Origin: Bradyrhizobium guangzhouense | GTDB lineage: Bacteria > Pseudomonadota > Alphaproteobacteria > Rhizobiales > Xanthobacteraceae | NCBI RefSeq assembly: GCF_004114955.1 | Contig: NZ_CP030053.1 | Coordinates: 186,001 to 250,000 of the forward strand | Length of the DNA: 64,000 nt | Direction of reading: 5' to 3' | Shown here: in pieces, positions 39,168 to 47,669 of the stretch | How the letters are laid out: each line of letters opens with the position of its first letter | Numbering within the stretch: position 1 is the stretch's first letter | Made by a program: the position numbers and the translations under genes | The notes under the pieces: model-generated | The model's input: the letters and a program-made list of their open reading frames with translations, nothing else | What the model was told of the DNA's origin: nothing | Database searches by the model: none

Positions 39168-39548
39168 TCAGGTCCGGTATTTGGGCGGCGGGGTATCGAG
39201 CCCCGGCTGATCCTCGAGGAGGAAGGTCGGTGTGGCGTATGCCGGAGGAGCGGCTTTTGCAGCCGGCTCGACAACGAGGACGGGTGGCGGGATCAGCAGG
39301 GGAACACAGGTGTAGCAATGATCGACAACGGTAACCGGCTTCTTCGATCCTTGGTCCGCTTTGCCCTGGTCCGTGTTGGCGGGTATGTCCGCAACTTCGA
39401 TCCGATCTTCGCTCGCGAGCGTCTCGCCGGCGCACGCGATTTCGCCTGCAAATCCGACCACGACGTAGGCGAGCGTCAGCAATACGGTCAGCAGCCCGCG
39501 GAAGGAGGGTGCAAAGACGCGAGACCTATGGCCAATCAGCCGTTTCAT
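39168..39548 (-). CDS. Small membrane-anchored or secreted protein upstream of czcC
   Basis: 126 residues from ATG 39548 (a TTG six codons earlier is possible). A single hydrophobic segment (SFRGLLTVLLTLAYVVVGFAGEIACAG) is followed by a polar region with HCYTCVPLLIPPPVLVVEP, where His, Cys and Cys could bind metal. The C-terminus is Pro-rich. Small proteins of this design are frequent beside heavy-metal RND operons; function is unknown. It lies 54 bp before czcC. Confidence 0.65.
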   Translation of the reverse strand: MKRLIGHRSRVFAPSFRGLLTVLLTLAYVVVGFAGEIACAGETLASEDRIEVADIPANTDQGKADQGSKKPVTVVDHCYTCVPLLIPPPVLVVEPAAKAAPPAYATPTFLLEDQPGLDTPPPKYRT

Positions 39549-39785
39549 CGAAGCCACGGATAGCAAGGACCGGAACCGAACACTATCACAAATTCAGTCC
39601 TGGAAGGCCTCGAACCCAGAAGGATCGGATCAGCGAACAGCCCCCGTCGGCGACCTTTTCATCATCCCCGCTGCGCTCCAGAAGCTATTGATCGGCGCAG
39701 CGGCATTGAGCAACAACACGATCGGCGCCGGGAACGGAATTCCACGGCGCCGGCTCGTCGTCGTGATTTGCCAGGCTTGTCCGCG

Positions 39786-40043
39786 TCAACGGCCCTTCGG
39801 GCCGCCTTGGTAGCGTCCTTCCGATCCGCCGGCGGCGGCCGCTGGCTCCAAACGTGTTCCTGCTCGGTCGTACGCGAATGCAGCAGACGGGCCCGTTTGC
39901 GACGCGGCCCTGTTCGGCGCGCTCTGCCTGGCCTCGTTCGGCCAATAGCTCTTGTCGGTGATCGTTGATCCCGCATGCGCTGTCGCGGAGAGCGCCAGCA
40001 GCGGCAGGAAGAGGGAAATCGCGAGAAGGTGTTTGGTTGACAT
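39786..40043 (-). CDS. Small exported protein, probable ECF sigma target
   Basis: 85 residues with a textbook signal peptide (KHLLAISLFLPLLALSATAHAGS). The mature 60 residues are rich in Ala, Gly, Ser and Arg (ITDKSYWPNEARQS at the start) and look disordered. GGAG precedes the ATG. A GTGACC-N16-CGAA motif at 40095-40120, the same as before the sigma factor gene, places it under that sigma factor. Function unknown. Confidence 0.7.
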   Translation of the reverse strand: MSTKHLLAISLFLPLLALSATAHAGSTITDKSYWPNEARQSAPNRAASQTGPSAAFAYDRAGTRLEPAAAAGGSEGRYQGGPKGR

Positions 40044-40094
40044 GTTCCGGCTCCGTCATCATCGGAAACGCGTGAGTGCGCTTCTGATGATGAG

Positions 40095-40120
40095 TTCGGA
40101 GCAAATCTTCTCGCGGTCAC
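40095..40120 (-). promoter_or_regulatory. ECF-sigma promoter-like motif before the small exported gene
   Basis: Minus strand: GTGACC (40115-40120), exactly 16 bases, CGAA (40095-40098). The same pair with the same spacing precedes the sigma gene at 41370-41395. As I recall it, the Caulobacter SigF consensus is GTAACC-N16-CGAA, one base different. Confidence 0.7.
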
Positions 40121-40156
40121 AAGCTCACGCCGTCGTGACACGCCGATAGCCTCACG

Positions 40157-40798
40157 TCACCAGCGCAACAGCCGGGGTCCCAACACCGCACCCGCCAACG
40201 TGCACAGCACGATTGTGCCGCCGTACCATATTGCGACGAACGGCAGCGAATCGGCTGTGCAATGTAGCGCATAAGCCATTGCACTCACGCCGCCCGCGAC
40301 GAGGCCGGCGAAAGCGCCCGTACGGACGAGGTTCGTCGGCGCCGCTCTCCGCACGGCCCAGATTGCGATTGCGAAAGGCACGATCGCGATGACCGGAATC
40401 GAAACGAGGCACTCCAGCCATTCGCCTCCCGCGACCATCGTGTCCCAATGCGATCGCGGCGCAAGTCCGAGGCTGATCGCGGCGAGCAGAATCATTGCGA
40501 CAAACGGTGCAACCATGGAAATCGAAGAAATTCTCCGCTCTCCTCCGGGCCGGGCCAGTCGCGCAAGGTAGACCGACGCCATGCCGACGATGACAGCCGC
40601 AAACAGGAGCTTGAGGAGGAGGAAGATCAGGGCGCGGGTCGTCGTCAAGTCCGGGCGGAAGCCGAGCCCGACCAGCGAGAGGCACACGGCCAGGACCAAA
40701 CCCGCAGCAAGTGCGGCACCAAGGATGCGGGCGAACGATCCCCGGACTACCGGCCCCGAGTTCGTGCTCAGAAGGGCAACCAATTCCTCGGTCTTCAT
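40157..40798 (-). CDS. nrsF: NrsF-like anti-sigma factor (DUF1109 membrane protein)
   Basis: Inner-membrane protein that holds its ECF sigma factor until metal or oxidative stress. 213 residues with six apparent membrane helices (LGAALAAGLVLAVCLSLVGLG, ALIFLLLKLLFAAVIVGMASVYLA, and so on). Two cysteines, Cys130 (GEWLECLVSIP) and Cys180 (YALHCTADS), fall at the positions I recall as needed for chromate and cadmium sensing in Caulobacter NrsF (131 and 181). Its start overlaps the sigma stop as ATGA. Setting between two metal pumps fits metal sensing. Confidence 0.87.
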   Translation of the reverse strand: MKTEELVALLSTNSGPVVRGSFARILGAALAAGLVLAVCLSLVGLGFRPDLTTTRALIFLLLKLLFAAVIVGMASVYLARLARPGGERRISSISMVAPFVAMILLAAISLGLAPRSHWDTMVAGGEWLECLVSIPVIAIVPFAIAIWAVRRAAPTNLVRTGAFAGLVAGGVSAMAYALHCTADSLPFVAIWYGGTIVLCTLAGAVLGPRLLRW

Positions 40799-41352
40799 GT
40801 TCGGGCTTCCCTGGCTATGAGGTTGGCCAACGCCTTGAGCCCGCGGTGAATGTTCATCTTCACTCCCGATTCGGAGATGCCGGAGCGTGTCGCCGCCTCG
40901 GCCACGCTTTGCCCGTCCAGTTTTACCGCCTGAATCGAATTGCGCATCTTCTCAGGCAGCAGTTGCATGAGCCGCGCGAGATCGAACGTACTTTCGGCGC
41001 TCAGATTGTCATCCTGCGCCATCACTTCGTCCGCCTCTTCCAGCGGCACATCGGCAAGCGAGGCGCGGGTCCGACGCAGATAATCGACCAGCTTGTAGCG
41101 CGCGATCGCGTGTACCCACGGAGTCAGAGGTTCTCCTGGGTCGTAGGTGTGGCGTTTGAGGTGGATCGCCAATACTGCCTCTTGAACCAGATCTTCGGCC
41201 TCGGTCGGTCCCTTTCCGATCCTGGCAAGCCTGGGCTTGTAGTATCCTCGCAGGAGGCCACTCAGCCTGTCGAGGAGCGCGCGGTGCGAAGACGCGTCCC
41301 CATTCAGACCAGCGAGCATCAGGGCCTTGAGTTCGGTTTCTCGGTTGGTCAT
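40795..41352 (-). CDS. sigF: ECF sigma factor, SigF/ECF16-like
   Basis: 185 residues. Sigma region 2 is seen in [46 protein letters not shown] and region 4 in [47 protein letters not shown]. The partner NrsF is coupled downstream. A GTGACC-N16-CGAA motif just before its start indicates autoregulation. Targets inside the island probably include the gene at 39786-40043; I found no matching motif before the czc or cus operons by eye. Confidence 0.9.
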   Translation of the reverse strand: MTNRETELKALMLAGLNGDASSHRALLDRLSGLLRGYYKPRLARIGKGPTEAEDLVQEAVLAIHLKRHTYDPGEPLTPWVHAIARYKLVDYLRRTRASLADVPLEEADEVMAQDDNLSAESTFDLARLMQLLPEKMRNSIQAVKLDGQSVAEAATRSGISESGVKMNIHRGLKALANLIAREART

Positions 41353-41369
41353 CTGCGTATCTCTGGTAG

Positions 41370-41395
41370 TTCGGTCTCGCGGCCCGTTCGGTCAC
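41370..41395 (-). promoter_or_regulatory. ECF-sigma promoter-like motif before the sigma factor gene
   Basis: Minus strand: GTGACC (41390-41395), exactly 16 bases, CGAA (41370-41373), 17 bases before the ATG, giving a very short leader. Identical in both boxes and spacing to 40095-40120. Confidence 0.72.
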
Positions 41396-41407
41396 AGCGA
41401 CCGGGCA

Positions 41408-44400
41408 TTATTCCGCCGCTTCCGGACGGTCGAAGACGCTAACCGCCGGAACATCGAGGACCCTCCCGGTAGGCAGCCCGATGCCTTTCACCAGCCCAAA
41501 GATCGCCGGGATCACGATCAGCGTCAGCAGCGTGGACGAGACCATGCCGCCGATCATAGGCACGGCGATGCGCTGCATGATCTCGGAGCCGGTTCCGGTG
41601 CCCCACATGATCGGTAACAGGCCGGCCATGATGGCGACCACGGTCATCATCTTCGGCCGCACGCGTTCGACCGCGCCTTCCATGATGGCGTCGTACAGGT
41701 CAGCACGCGTCAGGGCGCGGCCCTCGGCGGCGCGCAGCGCCCTGATGTCCGCCAGCGCCTGGTTGAGGTAGATCAGCATCACGACGCCGGTCTCGGCGGC
41801 AACGCCGGCGAGCGCGATGAAGCCGACCGCAACAGCGACCGACAGGTTGAAGCCGAGCCACCACATCAGCCATAGACCGCCGACCAGCGCGAACGGCAGC
41901 GACAACATCACGATCAACGTCTCCGTGACCGACCTGAAGTTGAGGTAGAGCAGCAGGAAGATGATCAGCAGCGTCGCCGGTACGACTATCTTCAGGCGAG
42001 CCGCCGCCCGCTCCAGATATTCGTACTGTCCGCTCCACATCACATAGTAACCCGGTGGAAACTGGACGCTCGCCTGCACGGCGCGCTGCGCGTCTGCGAC
42101 GTATCCGCCGAGGTCGCGATCGCGGATGTCGACGTAGATGTAGGTCGCGAGTTGAGCGTTCTCGGTCCGGATCGAGCTCGGGCCGCGTGCGAGTTGAACG
42201 CTGGCGACTTCCGCCAGCGGCACGGCGCCCCCGGCGGGCATCGGGACGAGAATGTCGCTCGCGATCTTCTTCGGCGCGTCCCTGAGGTCCCGCGGGTAGC
42301 GCATGTTGACCGTGAAGCGCTGACGGCCTTCGACGGTCGTGGTCACAGTCTGGCCGCCGAGCGCGGTCGCGATCGTGTCCTGGACGTCTTGGACCATGAT
42401 GCCGTAGCGCGCCAGCGCCGACCGGTCGGGCGTGATTTCCAGATAGTAGCCGCCGAGACTTCGTTCGGCGTACGCGGACGACGTGCCTGGGACCGCCTTC
42501 AGCACCTGCTCGATCTGCTTGGCGAGCTTGTCGATCTCGACCAGGTCGGTGCCCATCACCTTGACGCCGACGGGCGTCCGGATGCCGGTCGAGAGCATGT
42601 CGATGCGCGCCTTGATCGGCATGGTCCATGCATTCGACACGCCAGGGAATTGCAGCGCCTTGTCCATCTCGGCGATCAGCCCGTCGACGCTGAGCCCGGG
42701 CCTCCACTGCTCCTTCGGTTTCAGATTGACAATCGTCTCGAACATCTCGGTCGGCGCCGGATCGGTCGACGTCGAAGCGCGACCGGCCTTGCCGTAGACC
42801 GACGCGACCTCGGGGAAAGAACGGATGATGCGATCCTGCGTCTGCATCAGTTCGGTGGCCTTGGTGACGGAGATACCGGGCAGCGTCGTCGGCATGTACA
42901 GGAGCGTGCCCTCGTTGAGGTTTGGCATGAACTCGGTGCCGAGCTGGCGCGCTGGCCAGATCGTTACGGCGAGCGCCGCGATCGCGAGTATGACGACGAG
43001 AGTTTTCGCCCGCAGCACGCCCTTGATCACGGGACGGTAGATCCAGATCAGGAAGCGATTGATCGGATTCCTGTGTTCCGGAACGATGTGCCCGCGGACG
43101 AAGATCACCATCAGCGCCGGCACCAGGGTCACCGATAGCAGCGCCGCCGCCGCCATCGAGAACGTCTTGGTGAAGGCAAGCGGGCTGAACAGCCGCCCCT
43201 CCTGCGATTCCAGCGTGAAGATGGGCAGGAACGAGACGGTGATGATCAGCAGGCTGAAGAAAAGCGCCGGCCCGACCTCGGAGGCGGCTTCGACCAGGAT
43301 GGCGACCCGAGACTTGCCCGGTTCTGCCCGTTCCAGGTGCTTGTGGGCGTTTTCGATCATGACAATGGCGGCGTCGACCATGGCGCCGATGGCGATGGCG
43401 ATTCCGCCCAGGCTCATGATGTTGGAGCCTATTCCCAGCAGCTTCATCGCCCCGAACGCCATCAGCACGCCGACCGGCAGCATCAGGATCGCGACGAGCG
43501 CGCTGCGGACATGCAGCAGGAAGATGACGCAGACCAGTGCGACGACGAGGCTCTCCTCGAACAGCGTGTGCTTGAGCGTGTCGACGGCCGCGTAGATGAG
43601 GTTCGACCGGTCGTAGACAGGCACGATCTCGACGGATTTGGGCAGGCTGGTCGCGATCTCCTTGAAGCGCTTCTTGACGTTCTCGATGACGTCGAGCGCG
43701 TTCATGCCGAAGCGCTGGAGCACAATGCCGCCGGCGACCTCTCCCTCGCCGTTCAGTTCCGCGATACCTCGCCGCTCGTCCGGGCCGAGTTCGACCCGGG
43801 AGACGTCCCGCAGCAGGACGGGCGTCCCGCCGTCGGTCTTGAGCACGATATTACCGAGATCGTCGATGCTCTTGAGATAGCCCTTGCCCCGGATGACGTA
43901 CTCGAATTCGGATAGCTCCACTGTGCGGCCGCCGACGTCAGCGTTGCTGGCGCGGATCGCGTCGCGGATCTTCTGCATGGTGATGCCGAGGTCGCGCATC
44001 CGCTGAGCGTCGAGGACCACGTTGTATTGTTTGACGAAGCCGCCGATGCCCGCGACTTCGGCGACGCCTTCCGCCTTCGCCAACGCGAATTTGAGATTCC
44101 AATCCTGAATCGTTCGCGTGTCGGCGAGATTGAGCTCCTTCGACATCACCGCGTACTGGTAGACCCAGCCCACGCCTGTCGCGTCCGGGCCGATGGTCGG
44201 CGCCACACCCGCCGGCAACCTCGATGTCGCCGAATTCAGGAATTCCAAGACCCGGGAGCGGGCCCAGTAGATATCGGTGCCGTCCTCGAAGATCACGTAG
44301 ACGAACGAGACGCCGAAGAAGGAGAAGCCGCGAACGACCTTCGATTTGGGGACGGTCAACATCGCGGTCGCGAGCGGATACGTGACCTGATCCTCGATGA

Positions 44401-44578
44401 CCTGGGGCGCCTGCCCCGGATATTCGGTGTAGACGATCACCTGGGTGTCGGAGAGATCGGGGATGGCGTCGAGCGGCAGATGGACCAGCGCGTAGATGCC
44501 AGCCGCTGCGGCAAAGCCGGTCCCGAACAGGACCAGCAGAAGGTTGCGCGCCGACCAGGCGATGATGCGGGCAATCAT
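41408..44578 (-). CDS. cusA: CusA-type copper/silver RND efflux pump
   Basis: 1056 residues, beginning [49 protein letters not shown], typical of CusA. The TM4 region reads [26 protein letters not shown], the HME4 (Cu/Ag) form with one Asp, in contrast to the CzcA pump on the same island. Methionine-containing segments in the periplasmic part (for example [27 protein letters not shown]) fit Met-based Cu(I)/Ag(I) transfer. ATGA overlap with cusB. No cusC or cusF-type gene follows, so it may share the CzcC channel or use a chromosomal one. Confidence 0.93.
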   Translation of the reverse strand: MIARIIAWSARNLLLVLFGTGFAAAAGIYALVHLPLDAIPDLSDTQVIVYTEYPGQAPQVIEDQVTYPLATAMLTVPKSKVVRGFSFFGVSFVYVIFEDGTDIYWARSRVLEFLNSATSRLPAGVAPTIGPDATGVGWVYQYAVMSKELNLADTRTIQDWNLKFALAKAEGVAEVAGIGGFVKQYNVVLDAQRMRDLGITMQKIRDAIRASNADVGGRTVELSEFEYVIRGKGYLKSIDDLGNIVLKTDGGTPVLLRDVSRVELGPDERRGIAELNGEGEVAGGIVLQRFGMNALDVIENVKKRFKEIATSLPKSVEIVPVYDRSNLIYAAVDTLKHTLFEESLVVALVCVIFLLHVRSALVAILMLPVGVLMAFGAMKLLGIGSNIMSLGGIAIAIGAMVDAAIVMIENAHKHLERAEPGKSRVAILVEAASEVGPALFFSLLIITVSFLPIFTLESQEGRLFSPLAFTKTFSMAAAALLSVTLVPALMVIFVRGHIVPEHRNPINRFLIWIYRPVIKGVLRAKTLVVILAIAALAVTIWPARQLGTEFMPNLNEGTLLYMPTTLPGISVTKATELMQTQDRIIRSFPEVASVYGKAGRASTSTDPAPTEMFETIVNLKPKEQWRPGLSVDGLIAEMDKALQFPGVSNAWTMPIKARIDMLSTGIRTPVGVKVMGTDLVEIDKLAKQIEQVLKAVPGTSSAYAERSLGGYYLEITPDRSALARYGIMVQDVQDTIATALGGQTVTTTVEGRQRFTVNMRYPRDLRDAPKKIASDILVPMPAGGAVPLAEVASVQLARGPSSIRTENAQLATYIYVDIRDRDLGGYVADAQRAVQASVQFPPGYYVMWSGQYEYLERAAARLKIVVPATLLIIFLLLYLNFRSVTETLIVMLSLPFALVGGLWLMWWLGFNLSVAVAVGFIALAGVAAETGVVMLIYLNQALADIRALRAAEGRALTRADLYDAIMEGAVERVRPKMMTVVAIMAGLLPIMWGTGTGSEIMQRIAVPMIGGMVSSTLLTLIVIPAIFGLVKGIGLPTGRVLDVPAVSVFDRPEAAE

Positions 44579-46011
44579 GGGCGCGTCTCCTTGGCGGACG
44601 GCTCGCTGGATTGAGTGCCGGGCTCCGCAAAGCCCTTCAGCGCGGCCTTCAGATTGCTCTCGGCGTCGATGAGGAAATTGGCGGACGTCACGACCGCGTC
44701 GCCTTCCGCGACCCCGTCCGTGATTTCGACGTAGCCGCTACCGCGGCGGCCAAGCTTGACCTCGCGCGGCTCGAAGCGACCGTCGCCCTTGTCGATCAAA
44801 ATCGCCTGACGTGTGCCGCTGTCGAGGACGGCGCTTTCGGGCACCGCGAGCACCGGTTCTGGTGGGCCGGTCTCGACCTCCGCATCGACGTACATTTCCG
44901 GCCGCAGCGCCTCATCGGGATTGGGCAGTTCGACGCGGATGCGGGCGGTTCGGGTTTGCGTCATCAGGTGCGGATAGATCAGCGACACCTCACCCGTGAA
45001 GGTCCGGCCGGCCAGGCCGCGCGGGCGGATCGTCACCTTCGTTCCGACGGTGATCTGGGGTAGATCGCGCTCGGCGACGTCGATGAGCACCCAGACGACT
45101 TGGTGATCCGCGATCCGGAACAGCACGTCGCCGGGTCCGGCCCTCATGCCGTTCACGGCGTTGCGCTCCAATATCTCCCCGTCCTGAGGGGCGAGCCATG
45201 GAATCGAAAGCGATATCTCGCGGGTGCGCTCCAGCTCCTTGATCGCCGGTTCGGGCGTCGCGAGATTCTCTAGCCGGCGCCGAGCGCCCTTCAGATCCTT
45301 GCCGGTCGCGCCCGCGCTGACCGCCGACAGATATTCGGCTGCGGCGCTAGAAAGCGCCGGGCTGTAAACGTTCATGAGGGGCTGTCCTTTGTGGACGTGG
45401 TCGCCGGTTGTTACGTTCGCGACGCTCTCGACGAATCCTTCGAAGCGCAGCGCGACGACCGAAACGCGACGTTCGTCCTCCTTGACGACTCCCGGAGCCC
45501 GAACGATCGATCTGATCGGTTGCCTCACGACAGGCTCCGACTTCGCGCCGGAGCGCTGAATCTTGCCTGGCGAGAGCTTCACCGACCCATCGTCGATGTC
45601 CTCGCCTTCATAGACGGCGATGTAGTCCATCCCCATCGAATCCTTCTTCGGCGTCGGCGACGTATCGGGGAGGCCCATGGGATTGCGATAGTATTTGACC
45701 CGGCGCTCTCCGGATCCGACAGCCGTCGCGGACGGCATGGCTGCCGGCGCGTCCTCGTCGAAGCCGACATCCGCGCTCGCCGGCACGCTGCGCCAGTCGC
45801 GCCCATCAGGCGTCTTCTTCGGCGAGAGCGAGTAGAACGGCTTTCCGTCTGGATCCTGATAGTAGATCGTCGCGCCGACCTCGGCGGCCGTAGCCGAAGA
45901 GGTAGCGACATGCGCGAACGGCTCCAAGCGCAGGATCTCTCCCGCGGAGAAGGCGGCGCTGGCCGCTGCGATAATCGCAGCGGCCGCGCCCAGGGCGACG
46001 ACGCGGTTCAT
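44575..46011 (-). CDS. cusB: CusB-type adaptor with two N-terminal heavy-metal-binding segments
   Basis: 478 residues. After one membrane segment come two repeats of the YHS-like heavy-metal binding form: YYQDPDGKPFYSLSPKKTPDGRDW and KYYRNPMGLPDTSPTPKKDSMGMDY, about 60 residues apart. Then the adaptor core: VVALRFEGFVESVANVTTGDHVHKGQPLMNVYSPAL, a short hairpin, GDVLFRIADHQVVWVLIDVAERDL and a C-terminal EIT-DGVAEGDAVVTSANFLID segment. Coupled on both sides by ATGA overlaps. Confidence 0.92.
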   Translation of the reverse strand: MNRVVALGAAAAIIAAASAAFSAGEILRLEPFAHVATSSATAAEVGATIYYQDPDGKPFYSLSPKKTPDGRDWRSVPASADVGFDEDAPAAMPSATAVGSGERRVKYYRNPMGLPDTSPTPKKDSMGMDYIAVYEGEDIDDGSVKLSPGKIQRSGAKSEPVVRQPIRSIVRAPGVVKEDERRVSVVALRFEGFVESVANVTTGDHVHKGQPLMNVYSPALSSAAAEYLSAVSAGATGKDLKGARRRLENLATPEPAIKELERTREISLSIPWLAPQDGEILERNAVNGMRAGPGDVLFRIADHQVVWVLIDVAERDLPQITVGTKVTIRPRGLAGRTFTGEVSLIYPHLMTQTRTARIRVELPNPDEALRPEMYVDAEVETGPPEPVLAVPESAVLDSGTRQAILIDKGDGRFEPREVKLGRRGSGYVEITDGVAEGDAVVTSANFLIDAESNLKAALKGFAEPGTQSSEPSAKETRP

Positions 46012-46415
46012 TTCTGCGCCGTGACGACGAGCTTGCTTTCGACGGTACCGGTCTCGCCCTGCACCTTGGCGCCGAGCGATAGTTGCCAGCGGCCCGCCAT
46101 GCTGAAGGTCGCCTTGAACCGGTATGTGCCAGGCTCCGTCCCCGGCATGGGCGTCAACTTCGTGACCATCTCCTGCATGCCGTCCGGAGCCATGTCTAGG
46201 CGGGACGCGAAGATGACGGCATCCGGCACCGGCTTGCCCGTCCTCTTGTTCAGCAACTTGACGGTGACGATCTTGTCGGTGCCGGCCTGGACCGTCGGGT
46301 CGACGAGCTGAAATTCGTAGTCCTTGATGTCGGCGAAGGCGATCTTCGGTGCTCCCACTAGCGAGAGTCCGATCAGCGCGGCCGCAGCGGCGCGCGCACG
46401 TATGGCGGTCTTCAT
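46008..46415 (-). CDS. FixH/YtkA-like periplasmic protein of the cus operon
   Basis: 135 residues with signal peptide (AAAAALIGLSLVGAPKIAFAD) and one immunoglobulin-like domain: YEFQLVDPTVQAGTDKIVTVKLLNKRTGKPVPDAVI, a Met-rich loop (RLDMAPDGMQEMVTKLTPMPG) and YRFKATFSMAGRWQLSLGAKV. This is the FixH/YtkA form; Met clustering suggests copper or silver binding in the periplasm, like CusF in role. GAGGA precedes the ATG; it is the first gene of the coupled cus set. Confidence 0.85.
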   Translation of the reverse strand: MKTAIRARAAAAALIGLSLVGAPKIAFADIKDYEFQLVDPTVQAGTDKIVTVKLLNKRTGKPVPDAVIFASRLDMAPDGMQEMVTKLTPMPGTEPGTYRFKATFSMAGRWQLSLGAKVQGETGTVESKLVVTAQK

Positions 46416-46516
46416 GATTGTATTCCTCGAAACGTCTGATCTAGCCGCAAAACGGCATGCGAAAGGACGCCCGCCGATGCTTGGCGCGCGTCAACGTTCC
46501 GGCGCCAGCGCGCCGG

Positions 46517-46876
46517 TCAGACGATCGTTCGAGGTGGGTGGTCCGGCGGGTGTGCGCCCAGCCCATCGATCAGCAGATCGTTCGGCAGAGCGAAGGCGCT
46601 AAGCGAGATGGTGCGATCGACCGACGCCGCGCTTCCACAGGGCGGCGGCATAGTGATCGTCAGCATGCACAACGCGACGAAGGGACAGGATCCGCAGTCT
46701 TTGGCCTTCTGGTCCTGCTGGGGGCAGCACGGCATGTCGTCAGCCATTGCCTGCATCTCGCCGGCTGCCGCCGCCATCTGCGACGCAGCCATCGCCGACG
46801 CCGACAAAGGCGACGCGATGAGCGCCGCCGCAACGGCGAGCGCGATCAGCCAGTTGATGACCTTCCTCGGACCCAT
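46517..46876 (-). CDS. Cys-rich small exported protein at the head of the cus region
   Basis: 119 residues from ATG 46876 (AGAAGGTGGG upstream). A hydrophobic signal (INWLIALAVAAALIASPLSASA) is followed by Met-rich and Cys-rich stretches: MAASQMAAAAGEMQAMADDMPCCPQQDQKAKDCGSCPFVALCMLTITMPPPC. The CC, CGSC and C pattern with many Met suggests Cu/Ag binding. It resembles small DUF2946-type proteins found near copper operons. Function not established. Confidence 0.72.
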   Translation of the reverse strand: MGPRKVINWLIALAVAAALIASPLSASAMAASQMAAAAGEMQAMADDMPCCPQQDQKAKDCGSCPFVALCMLTITMPPPCGSAASVDRTISLSAFALPNDLLIDGLGAHPPDHPPRTIV

Positions 46877-47253
46877 CCCACCTTCTCTCACGACCGGCTG
46901 GCCGACGCAAATCGTCGGTTCATCACGATTTCGCCAGAAATGGGGATTGATCGCGCGGACTGGCGTGGCCGACGCGATCCTCACGCTGGCAGTTGGCTTT
47001 CTGATTGCGGCGTGTTCAGACAGGTCTTCCTAACGCGGTGCAGGTTCGGATGACCGCGGCTCCGATCGGGAAGACTGCGGCGAGCCTCGGCGATTCCAGA
47101 CAGCGCAAGGAACGCCTGATCGATTGGGTCTATGCACAGCCTTGCGGAACAGGTGGACAAGCCAGAGCTCCGCCAATTGCGAATCCCTGCCACGTGCTAA
47201 CCGCCGGGAACGATCAGTGGGTGGAAGGATTCGTCCGGCAGGAGTTGATCTCG
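46877..47253. other. Intergenic region right of the metal block
   Basis: About 375 bp with no convincing gene; the open frame crossing it upstream of 47254 has no ribosome site and no recognisable pattern. It separates the leftward cus genes from the rightward run and should hold the cus promoter. I see no clear operator or repeat. Confidence 0.5.
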
Positions 47254-47526
47254 ATGCTGATGATGAAAGAACGACGGCCGGCGATCCGGACGCTGCGCGG
47301 GTGGGCGATCGAAGTCCTGCGGGAGGCTGGCGCCATCCACGAATGCGAGGAGCATGGCTGGGCGCGCGACCGGGCGGACCCCCACGCGCGCGAGCGGGCC
47401 GTCGATCTCGCCCGTCGGCATCCGCCGGCCGGCACCTCGGGGGACCAGGCCGCCGCCGAGGTCCGTGACGTGCTCGATTCCATCGGCGATACCTGCCCGG
47501 AGTGTCCGCCCGACTCCTCGGGCTAG
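47254..47526 (+). CDS. Small conserved hypothetical protein
   Basis: 90 residues from ATG 47254 (CAGGAG 9 bases upstream). Core: MKERRPAIRTLRGWAIEVLREAGAIHECEEHGWARDRADPHARERAVDLARRHPPAG, then a helix AAAEVRDVLDSIGDTCPECPP. The pattern RGWAIEVLREAGAI-CEEHGW-DRADPHARERA is familiar from rhizobial small hypothetical proteins. A final CPEC could bind metal together with the first Cys. Function unknown. Confidence 0.7.
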   Translation: MLMMKERRPAIRTLRGWAIEVLREAGAIHECEEHGWARDRADPHARERAVDLARRHPPAGTSGDQAAAEVRDVLDSIGDTCPECPPDSSG

Positions 47527-47669
47527 GGCGATCGATTTCCCCGGCCGGCGATCCCGGCCCTTGCGCGCGTCCAGCATCCTCCGGTAGCACCGACGGCCGA
47601 TCGTAATTTGCGCGAATCGTGTGCATCGGGTGTAGCAGCGGGGATGGCGATCGGCGCGGGGGAAGCGAC

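Noticed and set aside
47005..47253. N-terminal extension of the small gene at 47254
   Set aside because: The extension has no conserved pattern, and a good CAGGAG site precedes the 47254 ATG.
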